Positions 26,583 through 35,565 of a DNA stretch of 64,000 bases are shown here, in pieces. The number at the start of each line of letters is the position of its first letter. Positions within the stretch are counted from its first letter, which is position 1. The translations under genes were made by a program, and so were the position numbers. The stretch comes from an uncultured Alphaproteobacteria bacterium (lineage in GTDB: Bacteria > Pseudomonadota > Alphaproteobacteria > Rs-D84). The stretch lies in contig CALXXY010000001.1 of NCBI GenBank assembly GCA_944392815.1, positions 69,141 to 133,140 on the forward strand, written 5' to 3'. The notes below the pieces were generated by a model that searched no databases, had not been told where the DNA came from, and saw only the letters and a list, made by a program, of their open reading frames with translations.

Positions 26583-28629
26583 TGATGTTTACCCCACGAT
26601 CAAATATAAACATTAAATCACGCGTCCACGCGTCCATTTCAACCATATCACGCGCCGCGGACGCAGCCAATTTGAACAAATCCCTGTGGCGAACATAATC
26701 CACAAAATGGTAATTTATCCACCCACTTTGGCGGGTGCCCAATAACTCGCCAGTGCCACGCATAATTAAATCCTGTTCGGCGATGGCAAAACCGTCGTCT
26801 GTTTCGGTTAATACGTCCAATCGTTTCAGGCCCGTTTCGCTGATATTGCGCCCGTACAGCAATATGCAATATGATTGCAAATTTCCGCGCCCAACACGAC
26901 CGCGCAACTGGTGCAACGCCGCCAGTCCAAAACGTTCTGCGTTTTCAATAACGATGATTGTCGCACGGGGGACGTCTATGCCAACCTCGATAACCGTGGT
27001 GGCGACGAGTATTTTCATGTCGGAATTATCGTCTGCGAATTTGGCCATGACGGCGTCACGCTGTTTTTTATCCATTTGGCCGTGTACCAGACCCGCATGC
27101 GGAAATATTTTTTTCAATTCATCAAAACGCGCATTAACAGCGGTTAAATCCGATACTTCGGATTCCATAACCAATGGACATACCCAAAACACTTTGGCCC
27201 CAGAATCAATTTGCAATTTCAATCGCGCAATTAATTCGCCAACGCGCGCAATCGGCAATTTTGTCGTGATAATGGGTAATCGGCCGGCGGGCTTTTCATT
27301 TATAATCGACACGTCCATATCGCCGTATATTGTCATGGACAGCGTGCGCGGAATCGGCGTTGCGGACAGTGCCAACAAATCTGGATTTGCGCCCTTGGCA
27401 CGTAATGATTCGCGCTGGGAAACGCCAAAGCGATGTTGTTCGTCCACGATAACCAATCCCAAATCTTTGTATTCCACATCGTCGGAAAACAGCGCATGCG
27501 TGCCGACAACTATTTTCGTACGCCCGGAACGCAATGATACCAATTTTTCACGGCGGGGGGCGCCCTTGTCCCGGCCGGTCAGGATATCGCACACCAATCC
27601 CATTTTATCGCACATGGGTTTTATTTTTGCATAGTGTTGTTGCGCCAGTGTATCCGTTGGTGCCAGCAATGCCGTTTGCGCACCTGATTCCGCCATTTTT
27701 ACTGCGGCCGCCAATGCGACGATCGTTTTACCACTGCCCACGTCGCCCTGGACCAGGCGCATCATGGGCACATCGCGCGACATATCGTCAAATATTTCAC
27801 GCAGCGTACGCATTTGCGCCCCGGTTAATTCAAACGGCAATGTGGCGTAAAATTTTCGCATTAAATCATGTTTTTGTGGCCGCACAGTGCGACGATTGCG
27901 AACGTCCATGCGATTACGGCGGCTGATAACTATGGCCGATTGATGTGCCAACAATTCCCAATACGCCAATTTTACAACGTACTGGGAATTCGGTAATAAA
28001 TCATCGCCTGATTCTGGATAATGCACATGACGCAAAGCATCGAAAAATTCGCGCACGTTTGAATCAGGTTCCCCATTTATTTTTTCGGGCAATATGTTAA
28101 AAATCTGGTCGCGAACATTGGCAAATGTTTTTTGGGTTAACCCTTCGCCTGATGGATAGATTGCCTGGATTGACGGGATTTTATCCGCATTTTGCATTTC
28201 TTCGATAAAATCAGGGTGATTAATTGTCGGGCGCGTGGTGCGTTCCAATTTTCCACTGACCATGCGCCATTCGCCAATCGGTAATTTTTTCAGCCAATAA
28301 TCTAAAAAATTCACATTGAAAAATTGAATGACGACACTGTTGCCCATTTTATCGTTGCAGACAATCTGGGTCGGGCGACGATGACCACGAAACGCCCCGC
28401 CCGCCCGATGGGATTTGACCAATAACGGAATTGTTATAACATCGCCCGGTTGTGCCGCGTCCACGTTTTCAGTAATTTCGCGTGCACGAACGTATGCCGG
28501 CGTGTGCAACAAAAAATCCAACACACGCCGCCCCCCCAGGACGTCTGCAAATCGCGCGGCCAAAACAGGACCAACGCCCTTGATAAATTGCAAATCTGTG
28601 TTCAAAAATTCAAATAATTCACGTTTCAT
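26575..28629 (-). CDS. recG: ATP-dependent DNA helicase RecG
   Basis: Branch-migration helicase for stalled forks. 684 residues. The N-terminal wedge/OB domain is followed by helicase motifs: QGDVGSGKT (Walker A), VDEQHRFGV (DEQH, typical of RecG), ALSATPIPRTL, ATTVIEVGIDVP and LHQLRGRVGRG. It overlaps the M48 gene downstream. Its start is 67 nt from the last phage-like gene. Confidence 0.97.
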   Translation of the reverse strand: MKRELFEFLNTDLQFIKGVGPVLAARFADVLGGRRVLDFLLHTPAYVRAREITENVDAAQPGDVITIPLLVKSHRAGGAFRGHRRPTQIVCNDKMGNSVVIQFFNVNFLDYWLKKLPIGEWRMVSGKLERTTRPTINHPDFIEEMQNADKIPSIQAIYPSGEGLTQKTFANVRDQIFNILPEKINGEPDSNVREFFDALRHVHYPESGDDLLPNSQYVVKLAYWELLAHQSAIVISRRNRMDVRNRRTVRPQKHDLMRKFYATLPFELTGAQMRTLREIFDDMSRDVPMMRLVQGDVGSGKTIVALAAAVKMAESGAQTALLAPTDTLAQQHYAKIKPMCDKMGLVCDILTGRDKGAPRREKLVSLRSGRTKIVVGTHALFSDDVEYKDLGLVIVDEQHRFGVSQRESLRAKGANPDLLALSATPIPRTLSMTIYGDMDVSIINEKPAGRLPIITTKLPIARVGELIARLKLQIDSGAKVFWVCPLVMESEVSDLTAVNARFDELKKIFPHAGLVHGQMDKKQRDAVMAKFADDNSDMKILVATTVIEVGIDVPRATIIVIENAERFGLAALHQLRGRVGRGNLQSYCILLYGRNISETGLKRLDVLTETDDGFAIAEQDLIMRGTGELLGTRQSGWINYHFVDYVRHRDLFKLAASAARDMVEMDAWTRDLMFIFDRGVNISA

Positions 28630-28696
28630 ATACTATAAAATTAGTCAAATTCGACACATTTTGCAATCGATTTCGTTGTTTGCACCAAATACCGTT

Positions 28697-28957
28697 TTAT
28701 TGTATCACTGCGGTTTTTATCAGGGCGACGTCTTCGCGGATTGTGTCGATTTTTATTTGCAACTGCCCCAGGCCTGTTTCCAATATCGTTGTGCGATTTT
28801 CCAACGCTGTCAGGCGGTTGTCCGCGCGGTGCAGTTCATCTATTGATGAATCCTGGCGCGCGGCCCAATATATTACGCCCGCGATGAATACGATTAAAAA
28901 CCAACTGTTGCGTAAAAAATCCAACAATCCCATTACACTGTTGGATTGTGATGTCAT
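28697..28957 (-). CDS. Small membrane-anchored coiled-coil phage-type protein
   Basis: 86 residues: one membrane helix (about 15-32) followed by a long amphipathic coiled coil (RLTALENRTTILETGLGQLQIKIDTIRED). Start overlaps the previous stop (TAATG). In podovirus structural operons a similar small anchored protein often lies near the lysis genes, so a spanin-like or internal role is possible but not shown. Last gene of the phage-like block before recG. Confidence 0.6.
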   Translation of the reverse strand: MTSQSNSVMGLLDFLRNSWFLIVFIAGVIYWAARQDSSIDELHRADNRLTALENRTTILETGLGQLQIKIDTIREDVALIKTAVIQ

Positions 28958-29151
28958 TATTTCCCCCGTTGTATCATGTTTTCAATTTGATGTACCAGTG
29001 CACGTTGGGCTTCGATTCCGCGCAGTTCTGCGTCGGTGGCGTTCGGACCCAATGTACGTTCGATTGTAATTTTGCGCAAATGTTGTAATACCATCGCGCC
29101 GGCTGCAGTACTGAAAGTGCGCGCATAATTTTGTTCCAAATCTTTGTTCAT
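28957..29151 (-). CDS. Bbp19-like phage protein
   Basis: 64 residues. The pattern YARTFSTAAGAMVLQHLRKITIERTLG and AELRGIEAQRALVHQIENMI matches the Bbp19 family found next to portal and scaffold genes of BPP-1-like podoviruses. It overlaps the portal gene start-stop (4 nt), so translation is coupled. Function in phages is not established. Confidence 0.75.
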   Translation of the reverse strand: MNKDLEQNYARTFSTAAGAMVLQHLRKITIERTLGPNATDAELRGIEAQRALVHQIENMIQRGK

Positions 29152-30386
29152 AATATATTCCCCTGGGTCAAAGTTTCTGCCATTGTCATTTTTGTAATCG
29201 GTGCGATGTATTTTAATTCTGCGTCGCTGTGCAGTGTGATTTTTTCAATCACGCCACGGCGCGATAAAATCTGCAGCCCGCGTTCCACCAATGGGTGAAT
29301 AAACTCGTGCAACAGTCGCCCGTATGTCGCGCCCAGAATTCTGGCCATGTCTGCATTACGCGCCAGGATTTCTGTGGCGGTCATTTCTTTTTCAGACAGC
29401 AATCCCAATCTGTCGGCCAATAATGTGTGACGGATACGATCACGCAAATCAGTCAATATAATTTGTGATACATCGAAATTCGCCCCGGACGATAATGGCG
29501 TCAGTCCTGATGAACCGACGGCTTTTGGTATGATGGCGCCTGGTGTCAGGTTTATATTAGACAAATTTATCACGCCGTCATCGTCGGCCTGCCATATGCC
29601 AGACACGGCGATTGTTGCGTTTTTCAAAACCAGTTCCACAACTTTGTTGGCTGTTTTTATATCCGGCAATGCGCGCAGCACTGGGCCACGGCCGTATTGT
29701 TCACCACTGGCCACGGACCAGCGAAATATTATGTATGGATTTGTTTCGAATGTGCCGGTTGCGACAATGTTATTTTCCAATTCGCCGCCGACGTCCAACC
29801 ATGCTGTAAAATCCGATCCGACCAAACTTTGCACCAGGCGCAACTGTGTTTCTGGGTCTGATTTTATTGTATCGCGCAAATTTGATGGTGGCGTCCAATT
29901 AGGATATTTTTCCAATACCTGGCGTGCGGACATGGTGGCCGTATGAAATACTGCACCCGGCAAAATGGCCAGGTCGCGCATAGGAATCGCGGTAAACGAA
30001 AACGCAGACGCGGCACCAATCGGATTTTCCGCCATAAACAGGCATGCCGTGCCCAGCACTATCAAATCCATATAGCATTGATGGATTGTGGTATAAAAAT
30101 TAGAATCGTTCAGATTCGCACGCAATGCCGCACAGGCCGCAGTGGCGTCCGGGGAATCCGCACTTTCGGGCACCAATGATACCCACAGTGATTCTGGTGG
30201 CGTCAGCAACGAATAAATAGATGCCGCCAAATTATCGGCTGCGTCCGCGGCGGTGGCATCGAATACCAATGCTGCGTCGTCATCAGATGTTGGCATTGTA
30301 TAACGTTGGGCCATGTCCCATCTGTTCAGCCATGGTGTACGCATATCCAATGCGCGACGATACATTTGTTGTAAATTTTTTTGCAT
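29148..30386 (-). CDS. Portal / head-to-tail connecting protein (podovirus type)
   Basis: About 412 residues. The N-terminus after the chosen ATG (30386, AAGGT upstream) reads as the head-tail connector family: helical start, WLNRWDMAQRYTMP, AADNLAASIYSLLTPPESLWVSL, then the stretch with YIIFRWSVASGEQYGRGP typical of T7-like portals. Forms the dodecameric DNA gate of the capsid. No frameshift or internal stop is visible. Lies 26 nt downstream of the terminase C-terminal half. Confidence 0.88.
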   Translation of the reverse strand: MQKNLQQMYRRALDMRTPWLNRWDMAQRYTMPTSDDDAALVFDATAADAADNLAASIYSLLTPPESLWVSLVPESADSPDATAACAALRANLNDSNFYTTIHQCYMDLIVLGTACLFMAENPIGAASAFSFTAIPMRDLAILPGAVFHTATMSARQVLEKYPNWTPPSNLRDTIKSDPETQLRLVQSLVGSDFTAWLDVGGELENNIVATGTFETNPYIIFRWSVASGEQYGRGPVLRALPDIKTANKVVELVLKNATIAVSGIWQADDDGVINLSNINLTPGAIIPKAVGSSGLTPLSSGANFDVSQIILTDLRDRIRHTLLADRLGLLSEKEMTATEILARNADMARILGATYGRLLHEFIHPLVERGLQILSRRGVIEKITLHSDAELKYIAPITKMTMAETLTQGNIL

Positions 30387-30411
30387 GTTTATATACCTTT
30401 TGGTTGATGGT

Positions 30412-31260
30412 TTATATTTTGAAATTCGTGTTTGCATTAAAAATTTTTGGGGTGCGCCCAATCGGGTGCACTGGCGTTGGAACGGCCGATACAGCGCCCG
30501 CGACTGCGTCCAGGCCATCGTCGTGACCAATTGTGCCGCTGGGCGTCCAACCCAGCATTTCTGCCAATAATGGTGTTGATTGAATACGCGTGTGCGCATG
30601 CAGGCGGCCGGACGTTAAAACAGGTTCAATTGCGTCCAGAATTCTGGTTTCTTTTTTCCAATGGTTAACCACATTTTGAATCGTTATGGTTATGTTTTTT
30701 CGTGCCGACACGTCCCGCATTATTTCCGGCAACGCATTGCCAATGCCGTTTGTTTCTATGTTTATTCGGCGCATGCCATGGCGCTGCATAAATTCCAGCA
30801 CCATTTCGCATTGGCGTGCCAGTGGGTGTAATTCGTCGTCTGGCACCAATAAATATACGATGTCGTGCACGAATATATGTCGCGTTTTATCATCGCGATA
30901 TATCAATGCGCATACACTGCCGTCGGAATTTTTACGCCCGGTGGACGGATCCCAATACATTGTCGCGCCAGTGATTGTATATTCGCCAATGCGCGCGGTA
31001 TGCACATTAAAGTCATCGTTGTACATACGCAATGCGTCTGGATCCAATTTCGCCCTGTCGGGGGCAATAAATTCCAACATCATTTGTGCAGAAAAATATC
31101 GCGCCCCGACCGCATTACGCAGTTCGTCTATGCGCGCAGGCGGAAATAATTCCGGCCAGGCGGGCGTGCCGTCTGGGGAAATTATCGGTATTTTTAATTC
31201 ACGATATCCCCGCAAAAAAGGCGTTGAAAAACTAAAATTTTTATATACCATATCTGACAT
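30412..31260 (-). CDS. Large terminase, nuclease half (separate gene)
   Basis: 282 residues starting at the ATG 31260, with a possible Shine-Dalgarno GGGGTAAAG about 10 nt upstream. The sequence GYRELKIPIISPDGTPAWPELF is the linker that normally follows the ATPase domain. The RNase-H-like nuclease triad is intact: Asp104 in YWDPSTGRKNSDG, Glu169 in INIETNGIG, and Asp247/248/251 in HDDGLDAVAG. The ATPase half is 3.3 kb away at 34589-35191. The start codon overlaps the divergent dnaB start within CATG. Confidence 0.85.
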   Translation of the reverse strand: MSDMVYKNFSFSTPFLRGYRELKIPIISPDGTPAWPELFPPARIDELRNAVGARYFSAQMMLEFIAPDRAKLDPDALRMYNDDFNVHTARIGEYTITGATMYWDPSTGRKNSDGSVCALIYRDDKTRHIFVHDIVYLLVPDDELHPLARQCEMVLEFMQRHGMRRINIETNGIGNALPEIMRDVSARKNITITIQNVVNHWKKETRILDAIEPVLTSGRLHAHTRIQSTPLLAEMLGWTPSGTIGHDDGLDAVAGAVSAVPTPVHPIGRTPKIFNANTNFKI

Positions 31261-32812
31261 GGACTTTACCCCGAAAACATTGCCGAATAATCTGGAGGCC
31301 GAACAGGCCGTTCTGGCCGCGGTGTTAATGAACAACCGCGCGTTGGAACGTGTGTCTGAATTTCTGCGACCGGAACATTTTTCGCACCCTGCGCACCAGG
31401 AAATTTACAAATTGGCCGAACGGCAATTTGCCGCCGGAATACCGTTTGATATCATCACGGCCAAAAACTATCTGGATCAACAGGGCGTGTTGGAATCTGT
31501 GGGTGGCGTGGAATATCTGACGCAATTGGCGTCTGCGGGCGCAACCGTGGTGAACGTCGAACAATACGGGCGCATAGTTTATGAAAACGCCATGCGACGC
31601 GAATTAATCAACCTGGGGCAATCCATTACCGATGCCGCTTTTGTCGAGGATTTGGATAATCCTGTCACTGCACAAATCGAAACGGCCGAACAAAAATTAT
31701 TTGAAATGGCGTCGACCGGCATTTCTGAACGCGAGGTTGCACCCATATCCACCGCATTACAGGACGCATTGAAAGAGGCCGAAATCGCATACAAGGCCGA
31801 TGGACAACTGTCTGGGTTGACAACTGGGTTGACCGCGTTGGATAAATCCATCAGTGGTCTGCACCATTCCGATTTGATTATTATTGCCGGTCGTCCCGCA
31901 ATGGGAAAAACCACGCTGGCGATGAATATCGCGTTTAATGCCGCGAATGCTATTTTATACGGTCGCGCCAACGAACGGTACAAAGGCGCCGTGGTGTTTT
32001 TCAGTTTGGAAATGTCAAAATCCCAATTGGCGGCGCGTGTGTTATCGTCGCAATCGAAAATTCCTGCGTCTGCCATGCGCGAAGGGTCACTGACCGACGA
32101 AGATTTCCTGAAAATGTCACAGTATGCCGATGCTATTAGCAAAGTGCCTTTGTACATTGATGATACGCCTGGAATGTCTGTGCCGATGTTGCGGACACGC
32201 GCGCGTCGTTTGGCACGCAAATGTGGCGGCATTGCGTTAATCGTAATTGACTATTTGCAATTGATGACGTCACCCGGTGGCAAAAACAAGGATAATCGTG
32301 TCCAGGAATTATCCGAAATCACGCGCGGTCTGAAAATGCTGGCCAAGGAACTGGATGTGCCTGTTATTGCCCTGTCCCAGTTGTCGCGCAGTGTTGAATC
32401 GCGCGATGACAAACGGCCCCAGTTGTCTGATTTGCGTGAATCTGGGTCCATCGAACAGGACGCCGACATTGTTATGTTTACATATCGCGAAGAATACTAT
32501 CTGGAAAATCGCGACCCGTCACAGCGCATTTCCGGCAATGCCAACGAAAAAATTATCGAAAGTTTCCAAAAACGTTTGGAACGCGCACGTGGCAAAGCCG
32601 ATGTGATTATCGGGAAAAATCGTCATGGACGGCCTGAAACTGTGCACATGGCATTTTTCGGCGATTACAGTTTGTTTGACAATCTGGAAGAAACCAATGC
32701 CCGCGGCGAAAATGATTTCAATAATCCGACCGAGGGTATGCCTGATGTCGATATGTCTGAACAGCCAACGCCGATTGATGCGGACGCCATTCCAGACGAT
32801 ATGCCGCTGTAA
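31259..32812 (+). CDS. dnaB: Replicative DNA helicase DnaB
   Basis: 517 residues, chromosomal type. The N-terminal primase-interaction domain begins LPNNLEAEQAVLAAVL. The RecA-like domain has Walker A GRPAMGKTT (211-219), the B motif IVIDYLQLM, and the DnaB signature SQLSRSVESRDDKRPQLSDLRESGSIEQDADIVMF. The acidic C-terminal tail is 60 residues long. Start at 31259 aligns with DnaB N-termini; a longer frame upstream lies on the antisense of the terminase gene and is rejected. It is embedded between two halves of a phage terminase. Confidence 0.97.
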   Translation: MDFTPKTLPNNLEAEQAVLAAVLMNNRALERVSEFLRPEHFSHPAHQEIYKLAERQFAAGIPFDIITAKNYLDQQGVLESVGGVEYLTQLASAGATVVNVEQYGRIVYENAMRRELINLGQSITDAAFVEDLDNPVTAQIETAEQKLFEMASTGISEREVAPISTALQDALKEAEIAYKADGQLSGLTTGLTALDKSISGLHHSDLIIIAGRPAMGKTTLAMNIAFNAANAILYGRANERYKGAVVFFSLEMSKSQLAARVLSSQSKIPASAMREGSLTDEDFLKMSQYADAISKVPLYIDDTPGMSVPMLRTRARRLARKCGGIALIVIDYLQLMTSPGGKNKDNRVQELSEITRGLKMLAKELDVPVIALSQLSRSVESRDDKRPQLSDLRESGSIEQDADIVMFTYREEYYLENRDPSQRISGNANEKIIESFQKRLERARGKADVIIGKNRHGRPETVHMAFFGDYSLFDNLEETNARGENDFNNPTEGMPDVDMSEQPTPIDADAIPDDMPL

Positions 32813-32882
32813 ACATTTTATGCTTGCCAAACGCATCTAAATTGACTAAAATTTTTGTCAAGAAATTCCAAGGAGATTTGCG

Positions 32883-33890
32883 ATGGCCCAAGAAGAAATA
32901 ATTTTCCCAAATAATATCAGAAATATTCGTTTGGCCAATGGCATGAAAATGACTGAATTGGCACGCCAGGCAAATTTATCGCTGTCGGCGGTATCCAAAA
33001 TCGAAAAAGGTGTACGCCGTTTAAATCAAAAACAATTATTGAATATTTGTAATATTTTGGGTTGCAAATTATCCGATATTTTTATCAAGGAATCTGATGA
33101 CGTTGCCGGCCAATGGCAAAGCGAAATCAAACGCCGTCTGAATGATAACGAAGACAGTGGTCTGAAAATTTTTGGCAGCGGGCTGCGCAAAATTCGCCAA
33201 CAGTCGGGCAAAACTATTGCCCAGGCCGCGGCCGATGCCGGTATGACATTGTCTGTGTATCATAAAATCGAGGTCGGCCAGCGCGAAATTTACGAAAACG
33301 AAATTGAACCTTTGGCCAAATCGTTTGGATATACTGCTGAATCCATGTTGGATAAAATCGCGACTTTGTATAAATCTGGCGAATTGAACAAGCAGATTAA
33401 CAAGGTCAAAGAACGCGTTAAATCCGTATTGGTGCCGGGTAATCCATTGTCTGGAATCGATGTGCACAGCAGTTTGTATGGTGCAAAATTATACGACAGC
33501 GCACGCAAAAAATTGGTGCCTGTGTTCGGTGCGCCATCGGGCAAAGCAATCGCGTTCAAAAAATCTGACAAAACAATGATTGTTGCCCCCATGCCGCTGG
33601 AGGGTCATTCTGGCATATATGCGATTATCCCGAATTCCAAACGGTTGGGCGGTTTTATCCCAGAACATGCCTATGTTTTTGCAGACGCCGACACGCCGGC
33701 CGCGATTGGTGATTTGGCTGTTTGCATTGATACAGATTTTAATTCGTTGGATTCAAATGACACCGCTGTGGCACAAATCGCTGTTGTTCGCACAGATTCG
33801 CGGGGCAAAATTTACGGCCAGATTTCTGCGCCCGAAGAAAAAATCGTCGCCCCCACCATGCACAAGGTTGTCATGATTGTCATGGAATAA
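32883..33890 (+). CDS. Transcriptional regulator with two XRE helix-turn-helix domains
   Basis: 335 residues. Two Cro/CI-type HTH domains: about 9-62 (IRNIRLANGMKMTELARQANLSLSAVSKIEKG) and about 100-155 (LRKIRQQSGKTIAQAAADAGMTLSVYHKIEVG). The C-terminal domain after about 185 contains no Ser-Lys peptidase motif of LexA-like repressors. AAGGAG precedes the ATG. Lies 70 nt after dnaB. It could control dnaB or the surrounding phage-like genes, but no operator is recognised. Confidence 0.85.
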   Translation: MAQEEIIFPNNIRNIRLANGMKMTELARQANLSLSAVSKIEKGVRRLNQKQLLNICNILGCKLSDIFIKESDDVAGQWQSEIKRRLNDNEDSGLKIFGSGLRKIRQQSGKTIAQAAADAGMTLSVYHKIEVGQREIYENEIEPLAKSFGYTAESMLDKIATLYKSGELNKQINKVKERVKSVLVPGNPLSGIDVHSSLYGAKLYDSARKKLVPVFGAPSGKAIAFKKSDKTMIVAPMPLEGHSGIYAIIPNSKRLGGFIPEHAYVFADADTPAAIGDLAVCIDTDFNSLDSNDTAVAQIAVVRTDSRGKIYGQISAPEEKIVAPTMHKVVMIVME

Positions 33891-33917
33891 TTCCATAACC
33901 CCAGGGAGAGAGCACAC

Positions 33918-34592
33918 ATGAAAGCCAAAGCCAGCACAGTTGCACAGAAATTGTTAAATCTGTATCGCCAGGAACATGTTATTTTCGGCGGCTGGGCCGC
34001 GGTTAATCGCGTTTTTGTGGACGAAGCCACCGATGACGTAATACATGAATTGCGCAATTTGCCAACCGGGAAAAATCTGGTGCGGCATATTGAAAATTTA
34101 CGCAGTGGCAAAACCCCCATGGATTCAATCGAACGCGAATTGTTGCCGTACGATGGATTGATGGACGAAACTGTGGCAACGGTGCCTTTGACGGCCGCAG
34201 AATGGGCGGAATTGGAATCCGGTATTGATGCGTTCACAACCGACCAAAATGGACTGGACGAAATTCAACAATTAAATGTTGTAAAAAAATTCGGCGACCA
34301 ATGGTTGGTGGCTATACGTGCTGCATTAAATGCCCGGCCTGATTTGTTGGAAAAATGGTCGGTTATCAACAAAACATATCGCGCGTATTATTTGTGGAAA
34401 GTGGCCAGTGATATGTTAACCCAGCCGCTGTCTGAACGTGCGCGCGCGCAATTACAGGCCGACATGCCCGAATACGAAACGTATTTGCCAATGTTTGGTG
34501 ATGCCGGCAATGAATTGTTGGAAAAACTGCGTTCGTTTATTTCCACAACAATCCCCGATGAAACGAACGACGATGGCGTTGAATCCATTTAA
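33918..34592 (+). CDS. Conserved-looking protein of unknown function (224 aa)
   Basis: Soluble, mainly helical, acidic protein with no signal peptide or metal motif. AGGGAGAGAG lies before the ATG, 27 nt after the regulator, so the two are likely co-transcribed. Its stop codon overlaps by 4 nt the stop of the terminase ATPase half on the opposite strand. No family recognised. Confidence 0.7.
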   Translation: MKAKASTVAQKLLNLYRQEHVIFGGWAAVNRVFVDEATDDVIHELRNLPTGKNLVRHIENLRSGKTPMDSIERELLPYDGLMDETVATVPLTAAEWAELESGIDAFTTDQNGLDEIQQLNVVKKFGDQWLVAIRAALNARPDLLEKWSVINKTYRAYYLWKVASDMLTQPLSERARAQLQADMPEYETYLPMFGDAGNELLEKLRSFISTTIPDETNDDGVESI

Positions 34593-35191
34593 TCGTCTGT
34601 TGTTCTGTAAATAGTATCCAATGTGTGCGGTGTGCCGATATAAATCATTGTACCGGTCGGCGACAAAATAAAATCCAATTCGCGCAGACGTTCACGCAAT
34701 GTTTCCCGTTTTTGCGATGTGTTGCTGGTGTTGGGAACCTCGACATCGTCACATATAATCAAATCCGATCGCAGACCAGTAATGTTGCCGTGAATGCCCT
34801 GGCATATGACAGACGGTTCACGAATGCCAACCGGGCGATTTACGGTTATACGGCCACTGGCCCATTCTTTTTTTACGTCCGGGATTAAATCGGCACACAT
34901 TGGGTGATTTTCCAATATGTGCCGAATATGCGACACCATACGTGACGCCAGGCCGTTTTCCGCAGACAGGATTAAAATCCTGGTGCTGGGGCGCATATGC
35001 AACACACATGCTGCAAAAATGCCAACAACTGTGGATTTGCCAGAATGCCTGAACGCCATCAGCAATCCACGATGCGGTGCGTCATTTAACACCGACACCA
35101 AAAATTCCATGATTTTTTTGTGGTGCGCCGGTGTGGTTAATCCCAAAACTTGGTTCCATGCGTCCAGGAAATTATAAAATTCGGCCAGCAT
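34589..35191 (-). CDS. Large terminase, ATPase half (separate gene)
   Basis: 200 residues: Walker A region FRHSGKST (47-54), an ATPase core, Walker B LIICDDVE (144-151) and the coupling motif IGTPHT (185-190), ending ten residues later at a TAA. This is precisely the ATPase domain of a TerL. The nuclease domain is encoded separately at 30412-31260. Weak Shine-Dalgarno; the ATG is 5 nt from the previous gene, so translation is probably coupled. Confidence 0.85.
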   Translation of the reverse strand: MLAEFYNFLDAWNQVLGLTTPAHHKKIMEFLVSVLNDAPHRGLLMAFRHSGKSTVVGIFAACVLHMRPSTRILILSAENGLASRMVSHIRHILENHPMCADLIPDVKKEWASGRITVNRPVGIREPSVICQGIHGNITGLRSDLIICDDVEVPNTSNTSQKRETLRERLRELDFILSPTGTMIYIGTPHTLDTIYRTTDD

Positions 35192-35196
35192 ATAAT

Positions 35197-35544
35197 TTAA
35201 CCCAACAAATCGTCAAATTTATCCAATACCATTTGCAACAAATTTGGACGTGTGGCCCGAATTTGTTTTAATTTTTCTGTGTTTGATTTACGTTTTTCGT
35301 CGTACGGTTTGGCGGTTTCTGATTTCAATCGCGCCAATACTGCACTGGTACTCATACTGCGGCCAGACGCCCCTGACGCACCGTATTTGGCACGTTGGGT
35401 TGCCAGTGTTTTTTTGACCAGATTCGTTTTTTCACGTGCGTCGGACGCCATGTCCGCCAATATTTTTTGACGTTCATTTTCGGCCTGTTTTTTGGAATCG
35501 TTATATCCCAATACGGTCGTGACATCTGATACCAATTGTCCCAT
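35197..35544 (-). CDS. Phage-type structural protein (possible internal virion protein)
   Basis: 115 residues, highly charged and helical, with a central Ala/Gly/Ser-rich stretch (YGASGASGRSMSTSAVLARLKSE). AAAGGAAA before the ATG. Located between the tail gene and the terminase half, the slot of small internal or assembly proteins in podovirus clusters. No family assigned from sequence. Confidence 0.6.
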   Translation of the reverse strand: MGQLVSDVTTVLGYNDSKKQAENERQKILADMASDAREKTNLVKKTLATQRAKYGASGASGRSMSTSAVLARLKSETAKPYDEKRKSNTEKLKQIRATRPNLLQMVLDKFDDLLG

Positions 35545-35565
35545 TTTTATTTCCTTTGGTTAAAT

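Noticed and set aside
26735..27634. 299-residue plus-strand frame
   Set aside because: Exact antisense shadow of recG.
30686..31258. N-terminal extension of DnaB by 191 residues
   Set aside because: The extension lies antisense to the terminase nuclease gene, has no ribosome-binding site and no DnaB similarity; family alignment starts at 31259.
30412..35191. Intein or homing endonuclease as the cause of the terminase split
   Set aside because: The interrupting DNA is on the opposite strand and encodes dnaB, a regulator and an unrelated protein; no splicing motifs or endonuclease are present at the split.
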